Position numbers and translations under genes: made by a program. From NCBI GenBank assembly GCA_031281275.1, contig JAITFP010000043.1:1-64000 (forward strand): DNA of 64,000 nt, read 5' to 3'. The number at the start of each line of letters is the position of its first letter. Position 1 is the stretch's first letter. The stretch is from Candidatus Fibrimonadaceae bacterium. GTDB taxonomy: Bacteria > Fibrobacterota > Fibrobacteria > Fibrobacterales > Fibrobacteraceae. This document shows positions 24,250 through 33,257 of the stretch, piece after piece. Below the pieces are notes generated by a model, which saw nothing but the letters and a program-made list of their open reading frames with translations, ran no database searches and was not told the DNA's origin.

Positions 24250-26337
24250 ATGAACATCAAATCAATTCTAACGGTAATAGCCTGCCTTGCTCTTTTCTCT
24301 TTTGCGGCACTTCCTCAAATAAGGGTTACCACAACAGGCAATCAAAACCCCGATGGCAATTCGCAGCAGGGCGGCTGGCAAATGCCTGGAATGGGAGGTG
24401 GTACAACTAAAAAATATTATGCCGTGGACAAAGTTGAACTTACAGACCCGAGCAATTCCAGAAACAATTTAACCAGCAACACCACTTCTGGTACTGTGAG
24501 GGATTCCATAAAGGTGCGCGGAAATTCCACTGCGGGCATGGAAAAAAAGCCATACAGAATAAAATTCGCTACAAAAAAAGGTCTCTTTGGCAAAGAAGAG
24601 GCAAGAAGCTGGGTTCTGCTAGCCAACTGGTACGATGGCACATTTGCGCTGAATGCCATTGCTTTTGAGATGGGTAGGAGAATGGGGCTTGAGTTTACAA
24701 ATTCGTCTCAGTTGGTGGATCTGTGGATAAACGGCACCTATAAGGGTATTTACCAACTTACGGAGCAAATTCAGTCCCATAAAGGGCGTGTTGATTTAAA
24801 GGAAAAGCATAATGGATGGCTCGTTGAGTTTGATTATCATGACCCAGAAGACCAAGCCGAAAGGAACCAAGCGTTTAACACCAATCAATACAGCATTAAA
24901 GCTGTTATAAAATGGCCCCAGTTAGACGACACCTCCTTTACTAAACAGCCAAACAACACTGCACAACTCAACTTTGTGAAAAACGACGTTAACAACTTGA
25001 TGACTAAAATGTCACAAAGCGGATTTCCAAACAATGACTATCGCGACCTGATTGACCTTGAGAGTTATGCCAAATATGTGCTGATTCAATTGGTTTTAGA
25101 TAATTTTGATTTCAACAGCAAGGCACAAACTGGCTTTTTGTTAGGCTCAAATTACTTGTATAAAATAGAGGAATGTGACAGAATTAAAGCTGGTCCGCTT
25201 TGGGATTTTGACCTCGCGGCAGGCATAGAGAGGATGTCTAATGGCGGTTTTGGTGGTATGGGCGGTGCAGGCTCTTTCCCTGCGCACTATAAAACTTACC
25301 AAGACTCCATAACGCCAACCCACGCCTTCTATAGAAGGCTTTGGGAAGACCCTGTATTCAAAGCCAAATACAAGAAAAATTGGGATAAATATATAAACGA
25401 TTTCAAAGCTATGTCCGGTTTTATAGACAACATAAAGTCTCAGGCGGAAGGTAGCATTCAAGGCAATGGTACCAACAGATGGGGCAACAACCAAATGAGC
25501 GGTGGTGCCAACCTTACCACACAGGTATTCAACACCGAGGTTCAGAACCTGAAAACTTGGTGGAACAACCGCATTAATTGGGTTGATAATAGATTAAAGA
25601 GTTACAACATAGATACCAGCAAAGATATTACCCAAAATCCTCCAGCCGCTTGTGCAGCGGGCAACAAGAGCAGTAGCAGCATAGCTAGCAGCAGCAGTGC
25701 AAATAATTGGGGTGTAAGTAGCAGTAGTAGCGCAAATAATTGGGGTGTAAGCAGCAGTAGCAGTTTGAATAATAACGGGCAGGCTACACTGAGTTGCACA
25801 GGTCTTCAATCAAGTGTTGAAAGAGGTGGTACAATAAATCAACCTAATGTATCTTGCAGCAATGGCAGCCAGCCAACCAATATCAATTGGAATGGTCGTC
25901 CACAACAGAACGGTTCTTGGACAACAAATGCACAATCCACCACCGCCAGCTATACCATAAGCGTTACCGCTACTTGCGGACAGGCTTGGAATTTAACAGC
26001 ACAATGCGGCACGGTAACGGTTGGTAATGCTCCTACTACTCCAAGCTCGTCTTCAGGTGGTTTGTCTTCAAGCTCATCGGAAGATAATTTTGTTTCTCCG
26101 ATAGTACCTAAACAAGCATTGCTCAACATTCGTACTCAAACCGTAGGAAACGTAATAGTGCTTGAAAACCTGCCGAGCAACACAAAAGTAGAACTGTATA
26201 ACTTGCAAGGCAATCGCGTATATTCAACCAATTCTGGGAATTCTGGGGCTCTGAGAATTCAGGTTCAAACAGGAATGTATGTAATGCGCGCAACGCTTGG
26301 AAGTGAGAAAAAAGTACAGCGTTTTGTTGTAAAGTGA
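24250..26337 (+). CDS. CotH-kinase family secreted protein 1, with poly-Ser linkers and T9SS-like tail
   Basis: CotH proteins are atypical protein kinases, first known from Bacillus spore coats. This 695-residue copy has a signal peptide (residues 1-20) and a CotH core (about 45-450). Its motifs are VRGNSTAGMEKKPYRIKF, ARSWVLLANWYDGTFALN, WINGTYKGIYQLTEQI and the metal-binding GPLWDFDLAAG. Two or three Ser-rich linkers (SSSSSANNWGV) and a Cys-containing Ig-like module (LSCTGLQSSVERGGTINQ) come next. The C-terminal sorting-type tail (VELYNLQGNRVY ... QRFVVK) resembles type IX secretion signals. It is probably exported to the surface. It starts a four-gene tandem array following the VTC/DUF4956 genes. 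Confidence 0.85.
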   Translation: MNIKSILTVIACLALFSFAALPQIRVTTTGNQNPDGNSQQGGWQMPGMGGGTTKKYYAVDKVELTDPSNSRNNLTSNTTSGTVRDSIKVRGNSTAGMEKKPYRIKFATKKGLFGKEEARSWVLLANWYDGTFALNAIAFEMGRRMGLEFTNSSQLVDLWINGTYKGIYQLTEQIQSHKGRVDLKEKHNGWLVEFDYHDPEDQAERNQAFNTNQYSIKAVIKWPQLDDTSFTKQPNNTAQLNFVKNDVNNLMTKMSQSGFPNNDYRDLIDLESYAKYVLIQLVLDNFDFNSKAQTGFLLGSNYLYKIEECDRIKAGPLWDFDLAAGIERMSNGGFGGMGGAGSFPAHYKTYQDSITPTHAFYRRLWEDPVFKAKYKKNWDKYINDFKAMSGFIDNIKSQAEGSIQGNGTNRWGNNQMSGGANLTTQVFNTEVQNLKTWWNNRINWVDNRLKSYNIDTSKDITQNPPAACAAGNKSSSSIASSSSANNWGVSSSSSANNWGVSSSSSLNNNGQATLSCTGLQSSVERGGTINQPNVSCSNGSQPTNINWNGRPQQNGSWTTNAQSTTASYTISVTATCGQAWNLTAQCGTVTVGNAPTTPSSSSGGLSSSSSEDNFVSPIVPKQALLNIRTQTVGNVIVLENLPSNTKVELYNLQGNRVYSTNSGNSGALRIQVQTGMYVMRATLGSEKKVQRFVVK

Positions 26338-26356
26338 TAATATAGGGGGAGTATCT

Positions 26357-27940
26357 ATGAAATGTAGCACGTTAAAATCAACTCTAACGGCAGTAATTTG
26401 CCTTAGCGTTCTTTCGCTTGCTGCGCTTCCCGAAATGAAGATAACCACAAAGGATAATGCAAACCCAGACGGCAGCGGTGGTGGCGGCGGTTGGGGTGGC
26501 TGGGGCGGTGTCGGCGGTTGGGGAGGAATAGGAGGAGGAACGTACTCTTATTTCAACGTGACTGGTTTTCAGATAAATGACCAAAGCGATTCCAGAAACA
26601 ATATAACCAGAAATGCAAATGCCGATTCCATAAAGGTGCGAGGAAATTCCACTGCGGCAGCCGCCAAAAAACCATACAAAGTGAAATTCGGTGAAAAGGT
26701 CTCTCTCTTTGGCAAAGAACCTGCAAAAAGCTGGATTCTGCTTGCCAATTTCTACGATGCCACATTTTCGCTAAACGAAATGGCTTTTGCGCTGGGGCAA
26801 CGCTTGGGGCTTGAATTCACGCCAACATCTCAGCTTGTGGATTTATCCATAAACGGCACATATAAGGGCATTTACCAGCTCACAGAAAAAATCCAGTCCA
26901 ATAAGGGAAGAGTTGATTTAAGAGAAAAGCATAGAGGCTGGCTTGTTGAATTTGACTATCACAGCCCAGCTTCTGATGAACGTTCTAGTTATTTTACCAC
27001 GAGCAAGTACGACCTAACCACATTCATAAAATTTCCAGAATTAGACGACACCATACCAAATAGACCTGCTTCGTATTTGGATTATGTAAAAACCGACCTC
27101 AACAATTTAGTCAATAAAATGGCAGAAAACGGATTTCCAAACAACGGCTATCGCGACTTAATAGACCTTGATAGTTATGCCAAATATGTGCTGATTCAAT
27201 TATTTTTGGATAACTCCGACTTCAACAGCAAATTTCAAAACGGAGCCTTGCCCGGCTCAAATTACGCATATAGAATAGACTCAAGCTCTTGCTCAAAAAT
27301 TAAAGCAGGTCCGCTTTGGGATTTTGATTTAGCAATAGTTACAAAAACCAGCCATCCCCGTCACGACTACAACGGCTACAGAGAACCCATAACACCCACC
27401 CAAGCTTTCTACAAAAGGCTTTGGGAAGACCCAGTATTCAAAGCCAAATACAAAAGAATTTGGGTTGAAAACAAAAGCCATTTCCAAGCCTTGAGCGGTT
27501 TTATAGACTCAATAAAAACCGCCGCAGAAGGTAGCGTTAATAACAACACATGGAACAGCGGCACCCTGAACGCTCAAACATTCAACACCGAAATCCAAAA
27601 TCTAAAAGGTTGGCTGAACAACCGCATAAATTGGGTTGACCAGCAAATAGGCTCTAACTTAAACGGCGTTGACGGTCAACTGGGAATAGACGGCAGCAAA
27701 GACATTCCCGAATCCCTTCCCAGTACTTGCCAAAGCCAAGGTACCACCCCAATTATAATATCGCAACCAAAAACCAACAACAACTCAAACAAATCAAAAA
27801 TAGAAGTATATAACCTTCAAGGAAAACTAGTATATTCAGGCTATTCTGAAAATACCAAAATTCTGCAAATTCCGGTTCTGACAAAAGGAATATACATAAT
27901 AAAAACAGTACATGGAACTCAACGCATGGTGGTAAAATGA
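26357..27940 (+). CDS. CotH-kinase family secreted protein 2, short form without Ig module
   Basis: This 527-residue paralog of the preceding protein has a signal peptide (ICLSVLSLAALPEMK) and a Gly/Trp-rich spacer (GGGGGWGGWGGVGGWGG). The CotH core keeps VRGNSTAAAAKKPYKVKF, KSWILLANFYDATFSLN, SINGTYKGIYQLTEKI and GPLWDFDLAI. It lacks the poly-Ser linker and Ig-like module of the other copies and goes straight to the sorting-type tail (IEVYNLQGKLVYSGYSE, GTQRMVVK). The last 60 bases are almost identical to those of copy 3, suggesting recent duplication or gene conversion. Its stop overlaps the next ATG (ATGA). Confidence 0.85.
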   Translation: MKCSTLKSTLTAVICLSVLSLAALPEMKITTKDNANPDGSGGGGGWGGWGGVGGWGGIGGGTYSYFNVTGFQINDQSDSRNNITRNANADSIKVRGNSTAAAAKKPYKVKFGEKVSLFGKEPAKSWILLANFYDATFSLNEMAFALGQRLGLEFTPTSQLVDLSINGTYKGIYQLTEKIQSNKGRVDLREKHRGWLVEFDYHSPASDERSSYFTTSKYDLTTFIKFPELDDTIPNRPASYLDYVKTDLNNLVNKMAENGFPNNGYRDLIDLDSYAKYVLIQLFLDNSDFNSKFQNGALPGSNYAYRIDSSSCSKIKAGPLWDFDLAIVTKTSHPRHDYNGYREPITPTQAFYKRLWEDPVFKAKYKRIWVENKSHFQALSGFIDSIKTAAEGSVNNNTWNSGTLNAQTFNTEIQNLKGWLNNRINWVDQQIGSNLNGVDGQLGIDGSKDIPESLPSTCQSQGTTPIIISQPKTNNNSNKSKIEVYNLQGKLVYSGYSENTKILQIPVLTKGIYIIKTVHGTQRMVVK

Positions 27941-29913
27941 AAAAAATAACTCTAATCGCAATAGCTTGCTTAAGCATAAATTCGTTTGCGCAGCAGTCTC
28001 AGCTTCCAACTTTAAGGGTAGCTACGAAAAACAATGCGACACCTGGATATACTACGCTCAATAACAATAACAGATTTTGCCCATCAGGTACCTATTCCGC
28101 AAACGTGATGCAACAAGATGCCAACGCAAGTACAAGTGGTGCTAACGCTTATAGTACAACCTATCTTGAGGCAACGGAGACTGAATTGAGCGGAGCGGCA
28201 GATTCTAGGCATAATTTCAAAAAAACATCGTCTGGTAAACCGAATGAGAGTGACTCTGTAAGGAGACGCGGGAATTCTACTGTTACTGTTAACAAAATAT
28301 CTTTCAGGCTTAAATTTGATAAAAGAACAGCAATGTTTGACAGACCCGCAGAAAAAAGCTGGGCGTTGCTCGCCAACTACTATGACCCCTCTTTAATGCA
28401 GAGTGCCATAGCCTTTTATCTCGGTCAAAAACTAAATCTTCAATTTACACCGCATGGCTACCATGTGAAATTGAACTTGGCAAACTCAAACAGAGGAGTT
28501 TACCTGCTCACTGAGCAAATTCAGAGAAGTGAGGCTAGTGTCAATATAGATAAGGAAGATGGATGGCTTGCAGAGTTTGACTATCATTGTGCCATCAGTG
28601 CAGATGATCAAAAGAGATTTTATCATACGGGTTCCAACAGATACAATATAAACGTAAAAATAAGGGAGCCAGATTTGGATGATTTGCCGCTAAATTCAAG
28701 CAGGCAACCAGATGGAACATGTTTAGACTTTGTTAAAAGCGACCTCAATGCGCTTTTAGACAAAATGAAAGAGAGCAGTTTTCCTAATAACGGCTATCGC
28801 GATTATATTGACCTTGACAGTTATGCAAAATATATAATGATTCAATTGTTTATGGATAATCAAGATTTCAACGGTCTTGTGAGCAGCAGTACTTTACTGG
28901 GTTCAAATTACGCTTATAAAAACAAAGGTGAAAAAATCAAAGCCGGTCCGCTTTGGGATCTTGACATAGCCTGCGGTTCTCCTTTGAATATGGGATTTGG
29001 TGGTTCTAGGCAATTTTTTAGTGATTACCAAGAGCAAATGGAGCCTCGCAACAACTTCTATAAAAGGCTTTGGGAAGACCCTGTATTCAGGTTCAAATAC
29101 AAAAAAATATGGAATGACAATAAGTCTATTTTCGAAAGTGTAAACAAAACTAATGGTGTTATAGATTCCCTAACTAACTTGATAGCAAGCGGTGTTGCTG
29201 GCAATGTTGGAGATGGCGTTAGCAATGTTACGGAGCAATCATATAGACAACATACTGCAAAATTTAAAACTTGGTGGGGGAATCGCATAAATTCTTTTGG
29301 AAACTACGTGAACGGCATGAGCAACGTAGCGAGTAGCGATGTTGCAGAATCAGCTCCAGCGGCAGTCCTTGTTAATAGCAAAAGGAATTGTAGAGAGGCA
29401 GTTAGCAGTAGCAGCAAACCAAGCAGTAGTAGTGTGTCGGTAAGCAGCAGCAGTAATACGAATAGCGGTTCTGTTACGTTAAGTTGCACGGGTCTTCAAT
29501 CAAGTGTTGAGAGGGGTGCTACTATAGTTGAACCAACTTTAACCTGCGACAATGGCAGCCAAGCAACTAATCCCAATTGGACTGGCCGCCCGCAACAAAA
29601 CAGTTCTTGGGCAGTAAGCGCAACCACTACCACCGCTAGCTATACCATAAGCGTAACTGCCTCATGCGGTTCATCTCAACTATCAGCAAACTGCGGCACA
29701 GTAGCGGTCGTTGATGGTTCTACACCAATAGCCAACACCATAGTCCTAGAAAATATGCCAAGCAACACAAAAATAGAAGTATATAATTTGCAAGGCAAGC
29801 GCATATATTCTGGCTATTCTGAAAATTCTGGGATTCTTAAAATTCCGGTTCAGACAAAAGGTATCTACATAATAAAAACAGCACATGGAACTCAACGCAT
29901 GGTGGTAAAATGA
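27937..29913 (+). CDS. CotH-kinase family secreted protein 3
   Basis: This 658-residue paralog has a signal peptide (KKITLIAIACLSINSFA) and a CotH core. The core has VRRRGNSTVTVNKISFRLKF, KSWALLANYYDPSLMQ, NSNRGVYLLTEQIQR and GPLWDLDIACG. A short poly-Ser linker (SSSKPSSSSVSVSSSSN), the Ig-like module (LSCTGLQSSVERGATIVE) and the sorting-type tail (IEVYNLQGKRIYSGYSE) follow. The first catalytic-region motif is more divergent than in copies 1, 2 and 4 (NKISFRLKF replaces KKPYRIKF), so kinase activity may differ. The gene overlaps its neighbours by 4 bases at both ends, so copies 2-4 are one translational unit. Confidence 0.85.
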   Translation: MKKITLIAIACLSINSFAQQSQLPTLRVATKNNATPGYTTLNNNNRFCPSGTYSANVMQQDANASTSGANAYSTTYLEATETELSGAADSRHNFKKTSSGKPNESDSVRRRGNSTVTVNKISFRLKFDKRTAMFDRPAEKSWALLANYYDPSLMQSAIAFYLGQKLNLQFTPHGYHVKLNLANSNRGVYLLTEQIQRSEASVNIDKEDGWLAEFDYHCAISADDQKRFYHTGSNRYNINVKIREPDLDDLPLNSSRQPDGTCLDFVKSDLNALLDKMKESSFPNNGYRDYIDLDSYAKYIMIQLFMDNQDFNGLVSSSTLLGSNYAYKNKGEKIKAGPLWDLDIACGSPLNMGFGGSRQFFSDYQEQMEPRNNFYKRLWEDPVFRFKYKKIWNDNKSIFESVNKTNGVIDSLTNLIASGVAGNVGDGVSNVTEQSYRQHTAKFKTWWGNRINSFGNYVNGMSNVASSDVAESAPAAVLVNSKRNCREAVSSSSKPSSSSVSVSSSSNTNSGSVTLSCTGLQSSVERGATIVEPTLTCDNGSQATNPNWTGRPQQNSSWAVSATTTTASYTISVTASCGSSQLSANCGTVAVVDGSTPIANTIVLENMPSNTKIEVYNLQGKRIYSGYSENSGILKIPVQTKGIYIIKTAHGTQRMVVK

Positions 29914-31883
29914 AAACTCTAATTGCAATAATCTCCCTCAGCGTTTTTGCGTTTGCCGCTCTCCCAGAGCTAAAGGTCAGCACCAAAAACAACGCAGCCA
30001 TAAACTCTCCTGCGGCAAATCTACTTACGTCAGCCCAGCAAACCGCCAACAACTGCCAAAACCATCTTATTTTTGTTCACACGTACGTTCCAGCAACAAC
30101 TATTACGCTTACCGGTGCGGCAAATTCAGGGCATAACTTTTCCGTGTCATCTGGCAGAGATTCCATTCGTGGGCGTGGTAATTCTACTTGGGCTGGGGAC
30201 AAAAAGCCTTACAGAATAAAATTTGATTCAGCCCAATCTGTTTTCGGGTCAAAAAAACACAAAAGCTGGGCACTACTTGCAAACTGGTACGACCAAACTT
30301 TTGCCCTAAACGCCGTTGGGTTTGAACTCGGAAAACGTATTGGAATTCCAGGCACTCCCAACCAGTACCTTGTGGATTTCTATTTAAACAATGAATACAA
30401 AGGAATTTACCAAATAACAGACATAGTCCATGTGAACAAAGGCAGGTTGGAAATAGACGAAAAAGAGGGCTGGCTTGTTGAGTTTGATTACCACTGTCCC
30501 AGCACCGCAGACGAAATTGATTTTGCCACCGATTACCCTAACACACCGTCTAGGGATTCCAAGCTGCACACATTCATAAAATCACCAGAAGATTTGCCAA
30601 AACTGTCCGATTACGATTTTGTGAAAAGAGACGTAAATAACCTTATGACCACTATGTTCAATAAATCGGGTTTCCCAAATAACGGCTACAGAGATTTGGT
30701 GGACTTGGAAAGTGTTGCTAAATACTTAATGCTAGAACAGTTCTTGGATAATTTTGATTTTAACAATAAATCAAATAATAGTGGTTTTCCGGCTTCAAAC
30801 TTTTTTCATAAAGAAGACAGCAGAAGCAAAATTAAGGCAGGACCTATATGGGACTTAGATTTGATAGCAGGAGTGGAATATGCCTCTTTCCCCACTCATT
30901 TTAAAACGGATAAAACCCCAGTGATGCCAAGACACGCATTTTACAAGAAATTTTTTGAAGATACCCTATTCTTGATTAAATTTAAAAAGGCTTGGATTAA
31001 ATATAAACCAGACATTGAGGCAATGAGCAAACAAAATGGTTTTATTGATTCTATAGCCAAAGCCGTGCAGGGTTCAGTGGTGAAGAATTTTGAGCTTCAA
31101 CTTGGCACAAACAAAACTTGCAATGACAATAATACCAATACTTGCAAACGCGGAGCAGGCGGATTTTCTGGTATGGCACCAATAGTGCTGGGAAATTTGC
31201 AGGCGTATCAGGCTAAGGTTGATACATTGAAAATCTGGTGGGGCAAAAGGGTTACCTTCTTTCAGCAAGAAATGGACAAATGGAATATTGACTTAAGCAA
31301 AGATGTTATAGATGAGCCTTCTAGTAGTAGTAGCAAACCGGCTGGTAGCAGCAGTAGTAATACAAATAGCGGTTCTGTTACGCTAACTTGCACAGGTCTT
31401 CAACAAAATGTTGAAAAAGGTGCCAACATAGCTGAACCCACTTTAACATGCAGCAATGACAGCCCTGCGACTAACCCAAGCTGGACTGGTCGCCCAGGAG
31501 GTAACAGTTCGTGGGCAGTGAGCGCAACCACTTCCACCCCAAGCTATACCATAGGCGTAACTGCCACCTGTGGTTCATCTTCGGGATTATCGGCATCTTG
31601 CGGCACAGTAGCAGTTGGCAGCGATCCAATCGATCCTGGTGACCCCACTCCAATAATAATAGGCAAAACCATAGTCCTAAAAAATCTGCCAAGCAACGCA
31701 AAAATAGAAGTATATAACCTGCAAGGAAAACTTATATACACATCATCGGGAAAATCCTTGAATCGGGAGAATCGGGGTTCAGACAATTTGAGAATTCCGG
31801 TTCAGACAAAAGGAATGTACATAATAAGAATCAAGCAGGGAAACTCAACGTCCACCTACCAAAATAGAGTCCACCTTAATTGA
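29910..31883 (+). CDS. CotH-kinase family secreted protein 4
   Basis: This 657-residue paralog has a signal peptide (KTLIAIISLSVFAFAALP) and a CotH core. The core has GRGNSTWAGDKKPYRIKF (closest to the classical CotH motif), KSWALLANWYDQTFALN, NNEYKGIYQITDIVH and GPIWDLDLIAG. A short Ser linker, the Ig-like module (LTCTGLQQNVEKGANIAE) and a longer tail follow. The tail contains an in-frame copy of the ATTCTG/GGTTCAGAC repeat (KSLNRENRGSDNLRIPVQTK) and ends NRVHLN instead of QRMVVK. The last 39 bases overlap the convergent tldD gene. The altered end suggests the tail was extended by the repeat and runs into the neighbour. Confidence 0.85.
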   Translation: MKTLIAIISLSVFAFAALPELKVSTKNNAAINSPAANLLTSAQQTANNCQNHLIFVHTYVPATTITLTGAANSGHNFSVSSGRDSIRGRGNSTWAGDKKPYRIKFDSAQSVFGSKKHKSWALLANWYDQTFALNAVGFELGKRIGIPGTPNQYLVDFYLNNEYKGIYQITDIVHVNKGRLEIDEKEGWLVEFDYHCPSTADEIDFATDYPNTPSRDSKLHTFIKSPEDLPKLSDYDFVKRDVNNLMTTMFNKSGFPNNGYRDLVDLESVAKYLMLEQFLDNFDFNNKSNNSGFPASNFFHKEDSRSKIKAGPIWDLDLIAGVEYASFPTHFKTDKTPVMPRHAFYKKFFEDTLFLIKFKKAWIKYKPDIEAMSKQNGFIDSIAKAVQGSVVKNFELQLGTNKTCNDNNTNTCKRGAGGFSGMAPIVLGNLQAYQAKVDTLKIWWGKRVTFFQQEMDKWNIDLSKDVIDEPSSSSSKPAGSSSSNTNSGSVTLTCTGLQQNVEKGANIAEPTLTCSNDSPATNPSWTGRPGGNSSWAVSATTSTPSYTIGVTATCGSSSGLSASCGTVAVGSDPIDPGDPTPIIIGKTIVLKNLPSNAKIEVYNLQGKLIYTSSGKSLNRENRGSDNLRIPVQTKGMYIIRIKQGNSTSTYQNRVHLN

Positions 31884-33221
31884 AGGCTGCCCAACGGTAA
31901 CAGGAATGTGACCGGAGCTTGCTCCGCACATTCCAGCCGCGAGTTCAAGGTCATTCCCCACCATGCTTATTTTTGGCAGAATCTCGTGCCCAAGCCCGAT
32001 GAGCGTTGCTCCCCGAACCGCATTGCCTAATTTTCCGTTTTTAATTTCGTAGCCCTCTTCCACCGCAAAATTAAATTCCCCCGTTGCTGGATTAACAGAG
32101 CCGCCTGCCATTTTTGCTGCATAAAGCCCGTTATCAACGGTGGCTAACATATCTTGCAGGCTTGAATTGCCAGGTGCTATAAATGTATTTCTCATTCTGC
32201 TAACAGGAGCGTATTTATAAGATTCCCTTCTTGCACTACCAGTCAAGGGAAGTCCTAATTCTTTTGCCCCAACGCGGTCGCTCAAAAAGTTTTTCAAAAT
32301 TCCGTTTTCAATCAACACAGTTTTTTGAGTTGGGGTACCCTCATCGTCAATTTCAAGACTTCCCCAAACTCCGCTTAAAGTACCATCGTCAATGGCAGTT
32401 AGTACGTCTTGTGCAACTTTCTCTCCCAATTTTCCGCAAAAAGGGCTTGCCTGCCTACGCACGGATTCTGTTTCCAGAGGGTGCCCGCAAGCCTCGTGAA
32501 AAATAACCCCGCCAAAAGCGTTCCCCATAATAACGGGCATTTGTCCACCTTTTATATATGGAGCTTTTAACACTCTCAAAGCTCTTTCCGCGCAAGAAGC
32601 GGCGAGTTCTTTAACTTGCAAATTATCCAAAAATTCAAATCCGCCAAGCGCGCCCGGACCTTCGTGAGCCGATGCGCGTTCCGAATTTTCCCCTGCGGTT
32701 ACGTTTACGGAAAATCTAGTTCTGGTTCTATTGTCGCAAACTTGCAAGCCGCTACTGTTCCATATTTTTATTTTTTGCTCGGCATCTGCAATGGAGGCTT
32801 CTACCTGCACAATTTTTGAATCCATTCTCGCCGCTTTATTTGCCGTAAACAGAAAATCTTTTTTATATTCCTGCCCCAATTTGCGAGGGTCTTTGAAATG
32901 ATCTTTTATGTAAGATACATAACTTTGCTCCTTGCCAAACTGAAAATTCGCCTCTCCTTTTTTATTTTTTGAGAGAGATAAATTCTTGGCTATGTTCATA
33001 AGCGCTTTTTCTGAATCATCGCTTGTGAAGCCGTAAAGAACCTCTGTTCCATATAACATCCTAATTCCAATTCCATAAATTATGGAAGCAGAAGCACCTT
33101 CTATTGCATTGTCTTTGAGTGCCAAATGCGATTTTCTCGTTTCTTCTTCATAAATCTCGGCAAAATCTGCCCCAGCTTCAAGGCAAAAGTCCAGAATTTT
33201 CTTTGGTATGGATTGGTGCAT
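31845..33221 (-). CDS. tldD: TldD/PmbA family metalloprotease
   Basis: This 458-residue protein is a cytoplasmic zinc protease half-site. In other bacteria TldD pairs with TldE/PmbA and degrades or matures small peptides. The zinc motif is FHEACGHPLETES (HExxxH), followed by DDEGTPTQKTVLIENG and the C-terminal GTSGQ-like region GMCGASSGHIPV. The length is normal. No tldE/pmbA gene is in this window. The 3' end overlaps the last CotH gene in convergent orientation. The start faces glmM with only 36 bases between, and a TTTTTCTAAATT box is placed 7 bases before the ATG. Confidence 0.9.
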   Translation of the reverse strand: MHQSIPKKILDFCLEAGADFAEIYEEETRKSHLALKDNAIEGASASIIYGIGIRMLYGTEVLYGFTSDDSEKALMNIAKNLSLSKNKKGEANFQFGKEQSYVSYIKDHFKDPRKLGQEYKKDFLFTANKAARMDSKIVQVEASIADAEQKIKIWNSSGLQVCDNRTRTRFSVNVTAGENSERASAHEGPGALGGFEFLDNLQVKELAASCAERALRVLKAPYIKGGQMPVIMGNAFGGVIFHEACGHPLETESVRRQASPFCGKLGEKVAQDVLTAIDDGTLSGVWGSLEIDDEGTPTQKTVLIENGILKNFLSDRVGAKELGLPLTGSARRESYKYAPVSRMRNTFIAPGNSSLQDMLATVDNGLYAAKMAGGSVNPATGEFNFAVEEGYEIKNGKLGNAVRGATLIGLGHEILPKISMVGNDLELAAGMCGASSGHIPVTVGQPSIKVDSILVGGR

Positions 33222-33227
33222 AAGGGG

Positions 33228-33250
33228 AATTTAGAAAAATTTTCTACATT
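33228..33250. promoter_or_regulatory. Back-to-back promoter boxes of tldD and glmM
   Basis: Minus-strand AATTTTTCTAAATT (33228-33241) and plus-strand AATTTTCTACATT (33238-33250) overlap by 4 bases. Each lies 7-8 bases before its start codon, so the two transcripts probably compete for polymerase. Confidence 0.45.
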
Positions 33251-33257
33251 CCTCGTA

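Noticed and set aside
25594-25809. Ala/Thr/Leu-rich minus-strand frames inside CotH genes (also 29304-29489)
   Set aside because: Same artefact: antisense of Ser-rich linkers.
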